Positions 7,718 to 17,090 of a DNA stretch of 30,648 nucleotides are shown in pieces. The notes beneath the pieces are model-generated. The model searched no databases. It saw only the letters and a list, made by a program, of their open reading frames with translations, and was not told the origin of the DNA. Within the stretch, counting starts at the first letter, position 1; each line of letters opens with the position of its first letter. The stretch is from a virus, in the IMG/VR virus record IMGVR_UViG_3300034418_000009, positions 1 through 30,648 of that record; one strand, given 5' to 3'. The position numbers and the translations under genes were made by a program.

Positions 7718-10176
7718 TGGGCTTTTGGTCAGATACATTTGGCGGTGGCAATAGCTTTACTGAGAGCGTAGCTAATACGTTTACCCCTAATGATGGTGCT
7801 TCATACGTAGGCGGTACACTTACCTACGACTCAGGTAGTAATGCTGGTAAAGTAGTTGAAAAAAACAGCTCTGGCGGTTATGGGAGTGATAACTCTGGCA
7901 AGGCCGTCTACTCAGGTTCGGCTAATAGTGAGAGTACTAATTCTGAGAACATAACATCCAGCGGTACAAATGAAGACTTTGTACCAGCGGGTTCGGCTCC
8001 ATCTGGTATTTCTAAACTTCTAGGATTTGCCTCGCCAGTAGGTATCATTGGTACAATCTCTGGATGGGCAAACAACCTAGACCCAGAGGAAGACATTAAG
8101 AAAGGTTCCGTAGTAGATGGTCGCCAAGTCTACAATAACGGGGAGATGTCCTACTCATATAACTTCTTGGGACTGCCCTACGAAGTCAAAGTCGTAGATA
8201 TTAACGGTGAGCAGAAGGTCATGGATTCTCTGAAAGAGGATGCCAATGGACTATTTCCCGGTATGGAAGGCTACGACCAGTCCACCAGTAAATACAAGAT
8301 CATGGCTGCAGAGCAACGTGCGCAGGGTAATGACGACGATGCAGACCGCATTCTACAGGAAGAGCAGGACAACTCACAGCCGTCAGATGGCGGCTCTGGG
8401 GATACTACTAACATAGATCAGATTGTGGAGATGGCTAAGGCTGCAGGTCTTGTGACAAATGCTGCAGAAGCAAACGCCATCATCGCAGACCCTATGAAGT
8501 TCCTCGAAGACCGTGGAATGAAGTTGTCTGACTTGATCCCTACCCTAGACGCTGACGCTGAGGGTACGAACATTGATCCTAATGACCCTAACTACTCGCT
8601 CGGTGATAATGAGGGCTACGACCCTAATACCGTAGCCAACGAAGACATAGCGACTGTAGACGATGTAGAGGATAAGACTGGTACTACCTACGATCCAGAA
8701 ATGGCTAATCTCACAGACAATGAGATGGTGGACCCAGTCACAGGCGAAATCAGAGATGAGAACTTAGTAGACGCGGATAAGTACACTATTGACGTTACTG
8801 GTGCCGCTACTGGCGTTAATGCAGATGGCACTGCCAACGAACTGGGTATTGCACTCAATGACTGGGCTAACGTAGACCTCTCCAAAGTCATCGACACCAG
8901 TACTACTGCAGGTAAGCTACTGGCTGATAAGCTGGTACGCGAAGGTAAAGAGTTTGTAGATGCCAAGACATCCATAGTCTGGCAGATGAAGACTATTGCG
9001 GCTGAATTTAAAGACGCTAACGGTAATCCAATTATCCCACCTTGGGCGCAAGCAGTTAACCGCGATGTCATGCGTTCCATTAGCTTCAACGGTATCTCAG
9101 GTACGGCGGCAACCGCTGCAATGTCTAATGCTATTATGGAATCTATGATGGGAGTAGCTGAGAAGGAAGCCACCTTCTTCCAGACACTGACTGTAGAGAA
9201 CCTGAACAATAAGCAGGAAGCCATTATCAATAAGGCCAAGGTCTTGTCACAGATTGAGTTGGCTAACTTGGATGTACGCTCTCAAGCAGCCGTGCAGAAT
9301 GCCAAGGCTTTCCTAGAGATGGACCTGACCAACCTGTCTAATGAGCAACAGGCAGAAGTAATTAACAAGCAAGCACTCGTTCAGGCATTGTTTGATAACA
9401 CTAATGCTACCAACGTAGCTCGTAGGTTCGGCGCAGAAGTCGCCAACGATATGCAGAAGTTCTATGATGAACTGGCTGTGAATATTCAGCGGCACAATAC
9501 CTCTGAGATCAACGCACTACTGAAGTTCAATGCTGGCGAGATTAATGACGCTGCACAGTTTAACGCAGACATCCGCAATGACCGTCAAAAGTTTGTAGCT
9601 GAGATGCAGTACCAGATAGACTTGGCAAATGCTAAATGGCGACAGACTGTGGAGACTACCACCTTCCAAGCGGAGTTCGATGCATACACTACTGACGTTA
9701 AGTCTGCCCTAGACCTCACCTCAGAGCAGCAAGCCGAGTTGTGGGACTACGCAGACAACCTCCTAGACTACATTTGGAAGACAACGGACAACGACCAAGA
9801 GCGTGAGCTACGTCTACTGATTGCGCAGATGCAAGCGCAGTCTGGGCAGAAGGGCGGTAGCGGATTTATGGAAGGGCTACTGACAATTGGTGGCGCATTC
9901 CTAGGCTCTAGCTCAGGTTCTAAGTGGGCTGTGGACTTCCTGAAGGGTCTATCTGATGTACGCCTGAAAGAGAACATCCAGCACTACGATACGTTGAAGG
10001 GTGTTAACTTCTACACTTGGGACTGGAATGAAGAAGGTAAGCGCATTGGCGCAGATAAATACCCGACATTCGGCGTACTAGCCCAAGAAGTACAGAAAAC
10101 CCACCCAGAGGCCGTCATAGAAGGTGAACATGGATACCTCATGGTTAATTACGGGATGATAAGCAATGACGTTTGA
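7717..10176 (+). CDS. Virion structural protein with C-terminal S74 chaperone-like domain
   Basis: This is an 819-residue protein. Residues 1-120 are Gly/Ser/Asn-rich. The region up to about 370 is acidic. Residues 480-690 form long helices with repeated FNA and AEMQ-type motifs (INALLKFNAGEINDAAQFNA). A Gly-rich hydrophobic stretch follows (SGFMEGLLTIGGAFLGSSSG). The final 74 residues (SDVRLKENIQ to LMVNYGMI) match the peptidase S74 intramolecular chaperone family. It has the Ser-Asp pair (S746, D747), the YxWxW strand and GVLAQEVQ. S74 domains direct trimer assembly of phage spikes and fibres and can self-cleave just before the Ser. This one is short. It starts through TAATG overlap with the o-spanin gene. 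The virion role is well supported; the exact location (internal core or tail) is not. Confidence 0.7.
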   Translation: MGFWSDTFGGGNSFTESVANTFTPNDGASYVGGTLTYDSGSNAGKVVEKNSSGGYGSDNSGKAVYSGSANSESTNSENITSSGTNEDFVPAGSAPSGISKLLGFASPVGIIGTISGWANNLDPEEDIKKGSVVDGRQVYNNGEMSYSYNFLGLPYEVKVVDINGEQKVMDSLKEDANGLFPGMEGYDQSTSKYKIMAAEQRAQGNDDDADRILQEEQDNSQPSDGGSGDTTNIDQIVEMAKAAGLVTNAAEANAIIADPMKFLEDRGMKLSDLIPTLDADAEGTNIDPNDPNYSLGDNEGYDPNTVANEDIATVDDVEDKTGTTYDPEMANLTDNEMVDPVTGEIRDENLVDADKYTIDVTGAATGVNADGTANELGIALNDWANVDLSKVIDTSTTAGKLLADKLVREGKEFVDAKTSIVWQMKTIAAEFKDANGNPIIPPWAQAVNRDVMRSISFNGISGTAATAAMSNAIMESMMGVAEKEATFFQTLTVENLNNKQEAIINKAKVLSQIELANLDVRSQAAVQNAKAFLEMDLTNLSNEQQAEVINKQALVQALFDNTNATNVARRFGAEVANDMQKFYDELAVNIQRHNTSEINALLKFNAGEINDAAQFNADIRNDRQKFVAEMQYQIDLANAKWRQTVETTTFQAEFDAYTTDVKSALDLTSEQQAELWDYADNLLDYIWKTTDNDQERELRLLIAQMQAQSGQKGGSGFMEGLLTIGGAFLGSSSGSKWAVDFLKGLSDVRLKENIQHYDTLKGVNFYTWDWNEEGKRIGADKYPTFGVLAQEVQKTHPEAVIEGEHGYLMVNYGMISNDV

Positions 10177-10360
10177 TGATGCAGTAAAGAAATCTATCAA
10201 GCAGTTTCTGAAGGGCAAATTGCTCAAGGATACTGCAGCCCTGAAGCCAGACGGCGTGTTTTTTACCCCTGAGTACTTTGACGACTTAGAAGAAGAACTT
10301 CTAGACGAGAAGACTGACAGTACAATTGAGAAGGAAGAGGAGTTAGAAGATGAGGCTTAA
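10166..10360 (+). CDS. Small acidic protein of unknown function
   Basis: This 64-residue protein overlaps the end of the S74-tailed gene by 11 bases and the next gene by 11 bases. A basic helical start (MTFDDAVKKSIKQFLKGKLLK) is followed by FFTPEYF and a very acidic tail (LEEELLDEKTDSTIEKEEE). The tight double overlap in a coding frame supports expression. No domain is recognised. A scaffold or adaptor role for virion assembly is possible but not shown. Confidence 0.55.
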   Translation: MTFDDAVKKSIKQFLKGKLLKDTAALKPDGVFFTPEYFDDLEEELLDEKTDSTIEKEEELEDEA

Positions 10361-10910
10361 TGCTCCAATTCCCGGTGCAAACTATTTGTCAGACACCCGC
10401 AACTATGCGTGGCACCGACCACCAGATATTGTAGATTATGACGAAGCAGTCAGCTACTTGATTGATAAAATTGATGAGCCAGAGAAGAAGGAACTGGTCT
10501 TCGCTATGCTGGGCATAGACGCTCACATCACTACTATTGTAACTACCATACTCCTACAGGCCGTGAGCAAGGGTAAGATAGGCATAGACCTAGCCATACT
10601 CTGCGCTGGCCCCCTAGCCCGTTACATTGAGATTTCCGCTAAGGACGTAGACATCAAGTATGAGATGGGTATTGAGGACAAGGACCGCGTAGCAATTACA
10701 CCTACCCTACTCAAGATTTCTCTTGGAATGTCTATTGATGATCCAGAGGAACAGGCGACTGGTGATATAGAACAATCTATGGTGCAGGAGGCCGCTAACC
10801 GAGGTCTCATGTCAATGCCTGAACCAAGCGACATGGTGGCTAGTCCTGAAGAGCAAGCGGCTATGCTAGGCGAAGTAACAGAAGAGGAGCCTGAAGATGA
10901 GCTTTCGTAG
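10350..10910 (+). CDS. Virion-region protein of unknown function
   Basis: This is a 186-residue protein in the virion operon. An N-terminal segment (MRLNAPIPGANYLSDTRNYAWHRPPD) precedes an alpha-helical domain. That domain has a hydrophobic stretch (HITTIVTTILLQAVSKGKIG, then LAILCAGPLARYIEI) and an acidic C-terminal tail (EEQAAMLGEVTEEEPEDELS). Similar proteins sit beside internal virion proteins in marine podoviruses; the NAPIPG start is typical of that group as I remember it. The stop overlaps the following giant gene by 14 bases. No enzymatic motif was seen. Confidence 0.6.
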   Translation: MRLNAPIPGANYLSDTRNYAWHRPPDIVDYDEAVSYLIDKIDEPEKKELVFAMLGIDAHITTIVTTILLQAVSKGKIGIDLAILCAGPLARYIEISAKDVDIKYEMGIEDKDRVAITPTLLKISLGMSIDDPEEQATGDIEQSMVQEAANRGLMSMPEPSDMVASPEEQAAMLGEVTEEEPEDELS

Positions 10911-13338
10911 TGAGGCTGCAAAAGTACGTGCCAATATTGCCGCTGGTAATTACAAGGAGCCACGGGACTACTTCTCAGGTTTTGCCGACCAAATAGCCGC
11001 TGGTATACGTAGACAGGACGAGGCCAAACGCCAAGAGGAATTGGAGAAGCGGCGAGAGGCCCGCGCCAATGCCCGTTCAATTGCCAAGGCGCAGCGCGAA
11101 GAAGATAAAAAGGTACAGGCTCAGGAGCGTCTGGTTAACGGCTATTTGACTGTTAAGGGTTATGATGTAACCGAGGACAATAAGAATGCCGTCCGTAGTG
11201 TGGTCACTAACCTAGGAATTACTGGGTTTGCAGACCTAGACGCTATTATGAAGCAGTCTTCTAGTTACGTAGAGGGTACGCCACAGGCAGACATCGATCA
11301 GCAAATGAATGATCTAGGGCAGCTACGCCAAGGCGATGGCCCGTTTGAGGCTGAGAGTGCGCGTATCAATAATCTTTCTTCTGAAGGCCGTATTGAGTTT
11401 GGTCAGTCTAGAGGTAAGAACGTACTAGAGATGGATATTGATGAAGTTCGTTATGAGCTTTCTGATCAATCAATTACTGCAGAACGCCGTGCAGATTTAG
11501 ATCGCAGACTAGCATCCTTCGGTGAAGCTGATTACATAAGTGTAGAGATGTTTCACCCAGATGGACGTAAGACTACTCCTAGAGATGCTGTGGAAGAAGC
11601 TCAATTACGCAAGCAGGGTTTTGATAGTATTCAACCTGCAGACCCTGCAGACTTCCCAACTCGTACTGTGTACAAAGATGGTGCGAAGTGGCCTATCTAT
11701 GATAAAGCTACTTATGAACAGGCTATTAAGGATGAATGGTCTCCTGTAGAACCTGCGGAGCCTGAAGACTTTAAACCGCGTATGCTGTACAATGCTGCAG
11801 GAGAGTCCCAAGAGGTATTCAACCAAGAAGATTATGATGAGGCTATAAAAGCTAACTTCTCTCCTATTAAACCAGCGGCTACAGAAAAATACTCACGTAC
11901 ACTCTATAAAGATGGTGCGGAGTGGACTGTTAAATCTAAAGCCGAAGAACAAGAGGCTATTAACGATGAATGGTCTGTAATTAAACCTGCAGAACAACCA
12001 GACTACGTTAAGCAGACACTGTACTTAAATGGTTCCGAAGTAGAGGCAACTACTCAAGAGCAGTTTAAAAAATATACAGAGGACGGTTACAGTCCAGTCA
12101 AGCCAGCTAACCACGGTCAGATGCTTACGGCTAAACAGGCCGCTCTACAGAGCTTCATGGAAGAAGAAGGTGTCTCTGATCTACAAGGCGAAGACTACCG
12201 CAACAAGCTAGCTGAATTTGAGCGTAATTGGGAAGAGCAGAGTAAGGCAGTCAAGGATAAGCAGCAAAGCTACACATCCGCAAACTACACTGCAGACCTA
12301 ATTAAGTTTGGTTCTATGCTGCTATCTGACGACGAAGCAGAGCGCAAAGAGGCTACTGAGTGGTTTAATACTACCAAGCCAATCATTGAAGGCTCTCTAA
12401 ATACTGTAGCTGGCATGGACGATGCGGCTAAGGTAGAGGCACTAGTGGAGAGCGGTATTGACCGTCAACGTGCCTTGGGTATCGTCAATGGTACTATTAA
12501 GGTGACTAGTGATGGCTTCGGCAGACCAGTCATCGTCGATACAGCCACAAACCAACAGAGTGAAATCGGGGGTACTGAGACTGTTGAGGATGCAACTTCT
12601 AGGATTGTGGAGTCTACCCTTACTGAAGAAGAAAAAGCCAACTTAGAGGCTGCAAAACTTGAGATGGAAGAGGCATTAAAAGCCTCTGGTTTCTCAGGCA
12701 GTATTGAAGATTTAGAAAATATTCAGGCCGCATTTGGCCCTGAAGGTTTCTTTGGTAAAATAGGTAACAAATTTTCTGGTATCTTTAACCAGACAATGGC
12801 TCCTGATACTGCAGATGCGGCTACAACCTTAGATTCTCTGGTTAAGGTAACTAAGTTTAACATCATCTCTGCATTTCCCGGGCTACGAGACAGTGTACAG
12901 CTAAAAGCAGAGATTGAAGACCTGTTACCAAAATCTCAACAATTCTGGTACAGTAAACCAGACGCTCTACGGGATATGAAGGCCATTAAAGACCTGCTAG
13001 ACCAATCTATAATTAACCAAAAGAATATCATAGACAGTGTTGGTAACAAAGGTAACATTAACACTGCCGCTGAGAGTAAAGCTAACGTAGCTATACGAGC
13101 CATTACTCCACTTTCTAAATTATATGATCAATTGATTAAGTCCATTGAGGGTAAGCAGGAAAGCGATAGTAAGGGTGTTACAGACAGCGTCTTTAAGTCT
13201 AATGCAGGTTCTTCTGATAGTACAAATACTTCCAGCCTACCCGTTGTAACTGGCACAGATGATCCAAAGTATGCCCAGATAAAGGCTGGCGAGAAGTATA
13301 TCTACCAAGGCAAAACCTACATTAAAAAAGGTAAGTAA
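10897..13338 (+). CDS. Large internal virion protein with five tandem repeats
   Basis: This 813-residue protein begins with a charged coiled coil (RRQDEAKRQEELEKRREARANARS). Residues 211-406 hold five degenerate repeats of about 39 residues. Each has a [D/K]Y/F start, an LY-x-DG strand, a YEQAI helix and a DEWSPIKPAEP end. The C-terminal half is helical. Size, coiled-coil content and position before the 1205-residue protein suggest a DNA-ejection or internal-core role analogous to T7 gp15. That is inference, since no similarity to T7 proteins can be read by eye. The start lies inside the preceding gene behind GAGGAG. Confidence 0.6.
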   Translation: MSFRSEAAKVRANIAAGNYKEPRDYFSGFADQIAAGIRRQDEAKRQEELEKRREARANARSIAKAQREEDKKVQAQERLVNGYLTVKGYDVTEDNKNAVRSVVTNLGITGFADLDAIMKQSSSYVEGTPQADIDQQMNDLGQLRQGDGPFEAESARINNLSSEGRIEFGQSRGKNVLEMDIDEVRYELSDQSITAERRADLDRRLASFGEADYISVEMFHPDGRKTTPRDAVEEAQLRKQGFDSIQPADPADFPTRTVYKDGAKWPIYDKATYEQAIKDEWSPVEPAEPEDFKPRMLYNAAGESQEVFNQEDYDEAIKANFSPIKPAATEKYSRTLYKDGAEWTVKSKAEEQEAINDEWSVIKPAEQPDYVKQTLYLNGSEVEATTQEQFKKYTEDGYSPVKPANHGQMLTAKQAALQSFMEEEGVSDLQGEDYRNKLAEFERNWEEQSKAVKDKQQSYTSANYTADLIKFGSMLLSDDEAERKEATEWFNTTKPIIEGSLNTVAGMDDAAKVEALVESGIDRQRALGIVNGTIKVTSDGFGRPVIVDTATNQQSEIGGTETVEDATSRIVESTLTEEEKANLEAAKLEMEEALKASGFSGSIEDLENIQAAFGPEGFFGKIGNKFSGIFNQTMAPDTADAATTLDSLVKVTKFNIISAFPGLRDSVQLKAEIEDLLPKSQQFWYSKPDALRDMKAIKDLLDQSIINQKNIIDSVGNKGNINTAAESKANVAIRAITPLSKLYDQLIKSIEGKQESDSKGVTDSVFKSNAGSSDSTNTSSLPVVTGTDDPKYAQIKAGEKYIYQGKTYIKKGK
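11527..12114 (+). repeat. Five degenerate tandem repeats of about 39 codons
   Basis: The repeat ends are visible as SIQPADPADF, SPVEPAEPEDF, SPIKPAATEKY, SVIKPAEQPDY and SPVKPANH. Each is preceded by a strand such as TVYKDGAKW, TLYKDGAEW or TLYLNGSEV. Confidence 0.75.
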
Positions 13339-13339
13339 T

Positions 13340-16300
13340 ATGGCTGATGTAAATCCATTTGGCGATGAAGCGGTAGATGAAAATCCGTTTGGTGACGAGC
13401 CTGTAGAAGAGCAACAGACTTCTGGAGAGTTAGACCTAGCCAAAATCCAACAGCGGCGTAACTCTGGAGAGAGCGACGAAGCTATTTTCAATGACATCGT
13501 CAGTCAGGCTGGTACTGCCTTTAACATGGATGGTAAGCCATTCGACTTGGCCCCAGCTATTCAAGATGGTGTCCCGCCTACTGCCCTACTAGACTTCATT
13601 ATGTCTGGTAATACTATTGATACTAGCATTGATAGCGGCGTTAAGGCTGGTGTTAAGGGTGTTGGTACTGCAGCTACAAACCTTCTTGGCCTACCCGTCG
13701 ATTTAGTTAACATGGGGTTAACGTCTGGTGAGAGTTTATTCCGACAGGGAGTAAACAAGCTGGCTAGCATTAATGCTCCCGAAGGCGTGGACGATCCCAA
13801 CTCCCCTAATTATGACCCAGAGTTTTATCTAAGCACAGACCCAAAAGACTTTGTAGTAGGAGGTAATCCCGCGCCTCTGGGCAGTAGTCAAAATATAAGA
13901 AATATAGGTAATGCGGTTCTTGGCGAGAATACCTACGTCACTAGGGAGAATGTGCCAGAAGAATACCGCGCACAGTTTGGCGTTAGTCGTGTAGTCACTG
14001 AAAACCTTGTTCCAGCCTTTGCTATTTTAAAGACTGCTAAGGCAGGTATTGGCCTTACTAATCCACTTATAAAAGAAGCTGCACAGAACCCTACTCGCTT
14101 TCGTAATATTGAAGGCGGTGCCACAGCGGGTGCGGCTGGACTGACTGCGTTTATTGAGAAGGCTGGTCTGGGAGATAACCCTTGGGCGCAAATGGGAGCA
14201 GAGTTCTTAGGTGCGTTAGTAGGCGGTAATGCTGCCTCTGCCACTTCTAGAGTTGGTGGAATTGCAGACGCTACCAGTAAGACCCTAGAAGACTTAGTCG
14301 CTGGCTTCAGCGATGGGGCCGCTCGTAAGGGTGCCGTCAATGACATACTACTAGCTGCACAGCAACAGCGTAAGATACTCCTAGATCAAGCTAAGGCGGC
14401 TACTGACGCGGGGGATACTACCCTAGCAGATCGTCTTACTGAGGCGGCTGATGCACACACTCCAGAGCGTATTATCCAAGACCTAGAGACCTCTCTTGCG
14501 CTGGGAGATGCCAGCCCAGTAGACGGAGTAAACCTACCCGCTGGTACTCTTACCGATAACCCTACACTAGTAGCTATACAGAACGGACTAATTAGTGGTA
14601 GCTCTGATAAAGGTATAAACTTTTCCGCTGCAGTAGCCGAAGAGGTTAATACAGCACTTTCCCAAATTTTGGCTACATCTGAGCGTCTTGCCAGAGCAGG
14701 TAACCAGTTCGCAGCCGATACTCTACGTGAACGCTACTTCCAAAACATATTAGACACACGTATCAAATTGGCACAAGACGAGGCAAATGCTAGGTTAACA
14801 AATCTATCACCTGATATGCGCCAGACTGAGGCTTCTAAAGTCGCCCAGCAAACTCTATTCGAGGCTAGAGCAAATATCATTGAAATGGAAGATTACTTGT
14901 ATGGACGTATTGATGACGGCCTACAAGTAGATGCCTCTAATGTAGATCGAACAATCTCAGAGATGCGCAGGACGCGGCTTCTAGACGGCGAGACTATCGC
15001 TGGCGGTGGGCAACTAGACGCTGCAATTAATAATTTTGCCATGAAGGCCCGTGAGGGTACGTTATCAGTGGCAGAAGTTCGTAGATTTAGGTCTCGTATG
15101 CTGGAAGCTGCCAGAGAAGCGGCTGATAAGTCTGAGTTTACCAGAGCGGGTATCTTTGACGAGCTTGCCAATGCTTCCGTAGACTCACTAAATGCTATCC
15201 CCTACGAAATTGGTGGTGAAGCTGTAGAAACTGCACGTAAATTTAGCAGTCTAAAGCATGAACGCTTTACTCGCTACTTCAATATGGATGCCCTTAGTAC
15301 CGTAGGTACAGGTGGCACTGCTATGCGTCCTGAACAAGTACTAGAAAACGCTCTAGCTGGTACTCCAATTAATCGCGCACAGAACTTATCTGAAATGCGT
15401 GGAGCTACAGAGTTTTCAGACACTATGGGGCCACGGGTCAATGACCTAAAGGAGCGGGAACTTCAGGCAGAGTTCGATAAGTTTGCTAGGGGTATTGGCG
15501 CGGAGCCTAATGACATTACCATGCCAGCGGAGCTTACTGCCCCAAGCACCACCCTACCCTCTACGAAGACTACGCCCGATCCTCAGAGAATGAGTCCAAC
15601 TGATCGTCCTGCAGAGGGTGAACTAAGTCAGGCACAACAGGCGGCTGAACTGCTATTCCGATTTGCTAATAAGATGGAAGCTGATGGTAGAATGGATTTG
15701 GCAGAAGAGGCCAGACGCAGGGCGCAAGCATTCGACCAGTATCGTGGTCCACAGGGAGAAGAATACTTCGATCCCAAAGCTCCCTCACCAGAAGCTGAAC
15801 CAGTAGACGACTTCCAGCTAAATGAGGGCGGTGATACTACGTCAGTAGCATTCCCTGATGACACTACTCCTGTAGAGCTTGCCCCTCGTATGTCTAATGC
15901 TCAGGAACAGTTCTTACGAGGTGCGGTCACTAGACTGCGTAATACAGACGGAACTATTGACACAGCTAAACTAGAGAACTTTATGTCTGCTACTGAGAAT
16001 GCAGACGCGCTAGAGGGTTTCCCTAATTTTAGAGCGGAACTCACTAGCCTACTAGATGCGCAGAGAACTGCAGACGAAATATTTAAGCAGTTTAGCGCGA
16101 TAGCAGAGACTGGTAAGTTACCAGAAGCTATAGGTAAGGTACTCAACTCCAACAAGCCCGTAGACGATTACGTTAAGTTAGCTAACGAGGCTATGGGTGA
16201 TCAGAATGCGCTCAGAGACTTGCGCATGGCTACCATCGACACACTATTTGAGGGTGCTAGAGATGCTAATGATAACCCAGACTTCTTCAAGCTAACTACT

Positions 16301-16957
16301 GAGCTTACTCGACCACTGAGTGGACGGGCCGACGACCTCAGCATCTTAGAGATTATGGAGCAGCAAGGCGTAATTGGCTCTGAAGACATCAGCAACATTG
16401 GTCAGCTAATTCAAGAGGGCTTACGTATTCAACGTAGCACAATGACCCCTGCCCAGTTTAATGAAGTAGTCAAGCCAGCCAGTGACATAGTCAGTAACAC
16501 AGCCCGTATCTTCGGTGCTAACTTCGGTGCTATGTTTGGTATGGGCGAAGGCTCACAGCTACAGGCGGCGGCTATCGGTTCGGCTGCATTCAAGAAACTC
16601 GTAGCTGGACTGCCAATGGGGAACAAACTGGAGCAGATGAAAATCCTTATGCTCCAACCAAGAGTACTGAAAGGTGCCATCCAAGATAATCCAGATATTA
16701 GACGCGGTGCCTTGGACAGTGTCAAAGAGTTTATGATCAAGTATGGTTCTGAGTTTAAAGGTCTCAGCAAGACGCAGAAAGCTGGTAAACTCGCCAAGGA
16801 CGTAACTGTAGGAGCAGCTACGGCGACAGGCAGAGGAATTGTGAATAGAGCATCGGAAGCACCTATAGCAACGTCCTCTGCCTTGAGCGAAGCAACTCAA
16901 CAGGATGAACGTCCTACGGTGACAGTGGATGATCAGATGATGGATTTGTTTCCTTAA
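13340..16957 (+). CDS. Giant internal virion / DNA-ejection protein
   Basis: This 1205-residue protein is the largest in the window and the last of the rightward operon. The N-terminus repeats NPFGDE (residues 5-10 and 15-20). Residues 90-320 include amphipathic and hydrophobic segments (GVKAGVKGVGTAATNLLGLP, AGAAGLTAFIEKAGLG, GAEFLGALVGGNAA) that could insert in membranes. The rest is helical, with a Pro-rich linker near 730-830. Near the C-terminus another hydrophobic stretch precedes a basic region (KAGKLAKDVTVGAATATGRG). Podoviruses place such giant proteins last in the virion operon and eject them to carry DNA across the cell envelope. I see no clear lytic transglycosylase motif, unlike T7 gp16. 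A bidirectional terminator follows within 90 bases. Confidence 0.65.
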   Translation: MADVNPFGDEAVDENPFGDEPVEEQQTSGELDLAKIQQRRNSGESDEAIFNDIVSQAGTAFNMDGKPFDLAPAIQDGVPPTALLDFIMSGNTIDTSIDSGVKAGVKGVGTAATNLLGLPVDLVNMGLTSGESLFRQGVNKLASINAPEGVDDPNSPNYDPEFYLSTDPKDFVVGGNPAPLGSSQNIRNIGNAVLGENTYVTRENVPEEYRAQFGVSRVVTENLVPAFAILKTAKAGIGLTNPLIKEAAQNPTRFRNIEGGATAGAAGLTAFIEKAGLGDNPWAQMGAEFLGALVGGNAASATSRVGGIADATSKTLEDLVAGFSDGAARKGAVNDILLAAQQQRKILLDQAKAATDAGDTTLADRLTEAADAHTPERIIQDLETSLALGDASPVDGVNLPAGTLTDNPTLVAIQNGLISGSSDKGINFSAAVAEEVNTALSQILATSERLARAGNQFAADTLRERYFQNILDTRIKLAQDEANARLTNLSPDMRQTEASKVAQQTLFEARANIIEMEDYLYGRIDDGLQVDASNVDRTISEMRRTRLLDGETIAGGGQLDAAINNFAMKAREGTLSVAEVRRFRSRMLEAAREAADKSEFTRAGIFDELANASVDSLNAIPYEIGGEAVETARKFSSLKHERFTRYFNMDALSTVGTGGTAMRPEQVLENALAGTPINRAQNLSEMRGATEFSDTMGPRVNDLKERELQAEFDKFARGIGAEPNDITMPAELTAPSTTLPSTKTTPDPQRMSPTDRPAEGELSQAQQAAELLFRFANKMEADGRMDLAEEARRRAQAFDQYRGPQGEEYFDPKAPSPEAEPVDDFQLNEGGDTTSVAFPDDTTPVELAPRMSNAQEQFLRGAVTRLRNTDGTIDTAKLENFMSATENADALEGFPNFRAELTSLLDAQRTADEIFKQFSAIAETGKLPEAIGKVLNSNKPVDDYVKLANEAMGDQNALRDLRMATIDTLFEGARDANDNPDFFKLTTELTRPLSGRADDLSILEIMEQQGVIGSEDISNIGQLIQEGLRIQRSTMTPAQFNEVVKPASDIVSNTARIFGANFGAMFGMGEGSQLQAAAIGSAAFKKLVAGLPMGNKLEQMKILMLQPRVLKGAIQDNPDIRRGALDSVKEFMIKYGSEFKGLSKTQKAGKLAKDVTVGAATATGRGIVNRASEAPIATSSALSEATQQDERPTVTVDDQMMDLFP

Positions 16958-16965
16958 ATAAAGAA

Positions 16966-16989
16966 ACCCCCACCATCTCTGGCAGGGGT
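16966..16989 (+). other. Hairpin downstream of the virion operon
   Basis: ACCCC at 16966-16970 pairs with GGGGT at 16985-16989, with weaker inner pairing. No T-tract follows. It may protect the 3' end of the transcript; a rho-independent terminator lies about 60 bases further on. Confidence 0.35.
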
Positions 16990-16991
16990 CT

Positions 16992-17017
16992 CAACCAACG
17001 AACAAGGTGGACCAATC
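16992..17017 (+). other. Orphan translation-leader-like sequence
   Basis: CAACCAACGAACA (16992-17004) is identical to the leader of the 30064 gene (30042-30054). GGACCAATC (17009-17017) is identical to the leader just before the 30362 start. Here no ATG follows, so this looks like a gene start whose body is gone. Confidence 0.35.
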
Positions 17018-17044
17018 TCGACCTCATTCGCTAGTATTTTAACA

Positions 17045-17090
17045 AAAAATAAGCCCATAGGTCAAGCGATCTGTGGGCTATTTTATTGCT
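17045..17090. terminator. Bidirectional rho-independent terminator
   Basis: AGCCCA (17052-17057) pairs with TGGGCT (17074-17079). On the + strand the stem is followed by ATTTTATT. On the - strand it is followed by TTATTTTTTG. It lies between two convergent genes (ends at 16957 and 17090), so it can stop both operons. Confidence 0.8.

Noticed and set aside
8688-9239. 183-codon open frame on the - strand
   Set aside because: It lies entirely inside the 7717-10176 structural gene on the other strand, has no ribosome-binding site, and its Ser/Leu/Ala-rich product is typical of an antisense shadow.
10622-11080. 152-codon - strand frame across two virion genes
   Set aside because: It spans the junction of two well-supported + strand genes and the product looks like low-complexity antisense translation.
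13933-14346. 137-codon - strand frame
   Set aside because: Antisense to the giant virion protein; no leader and no domain.
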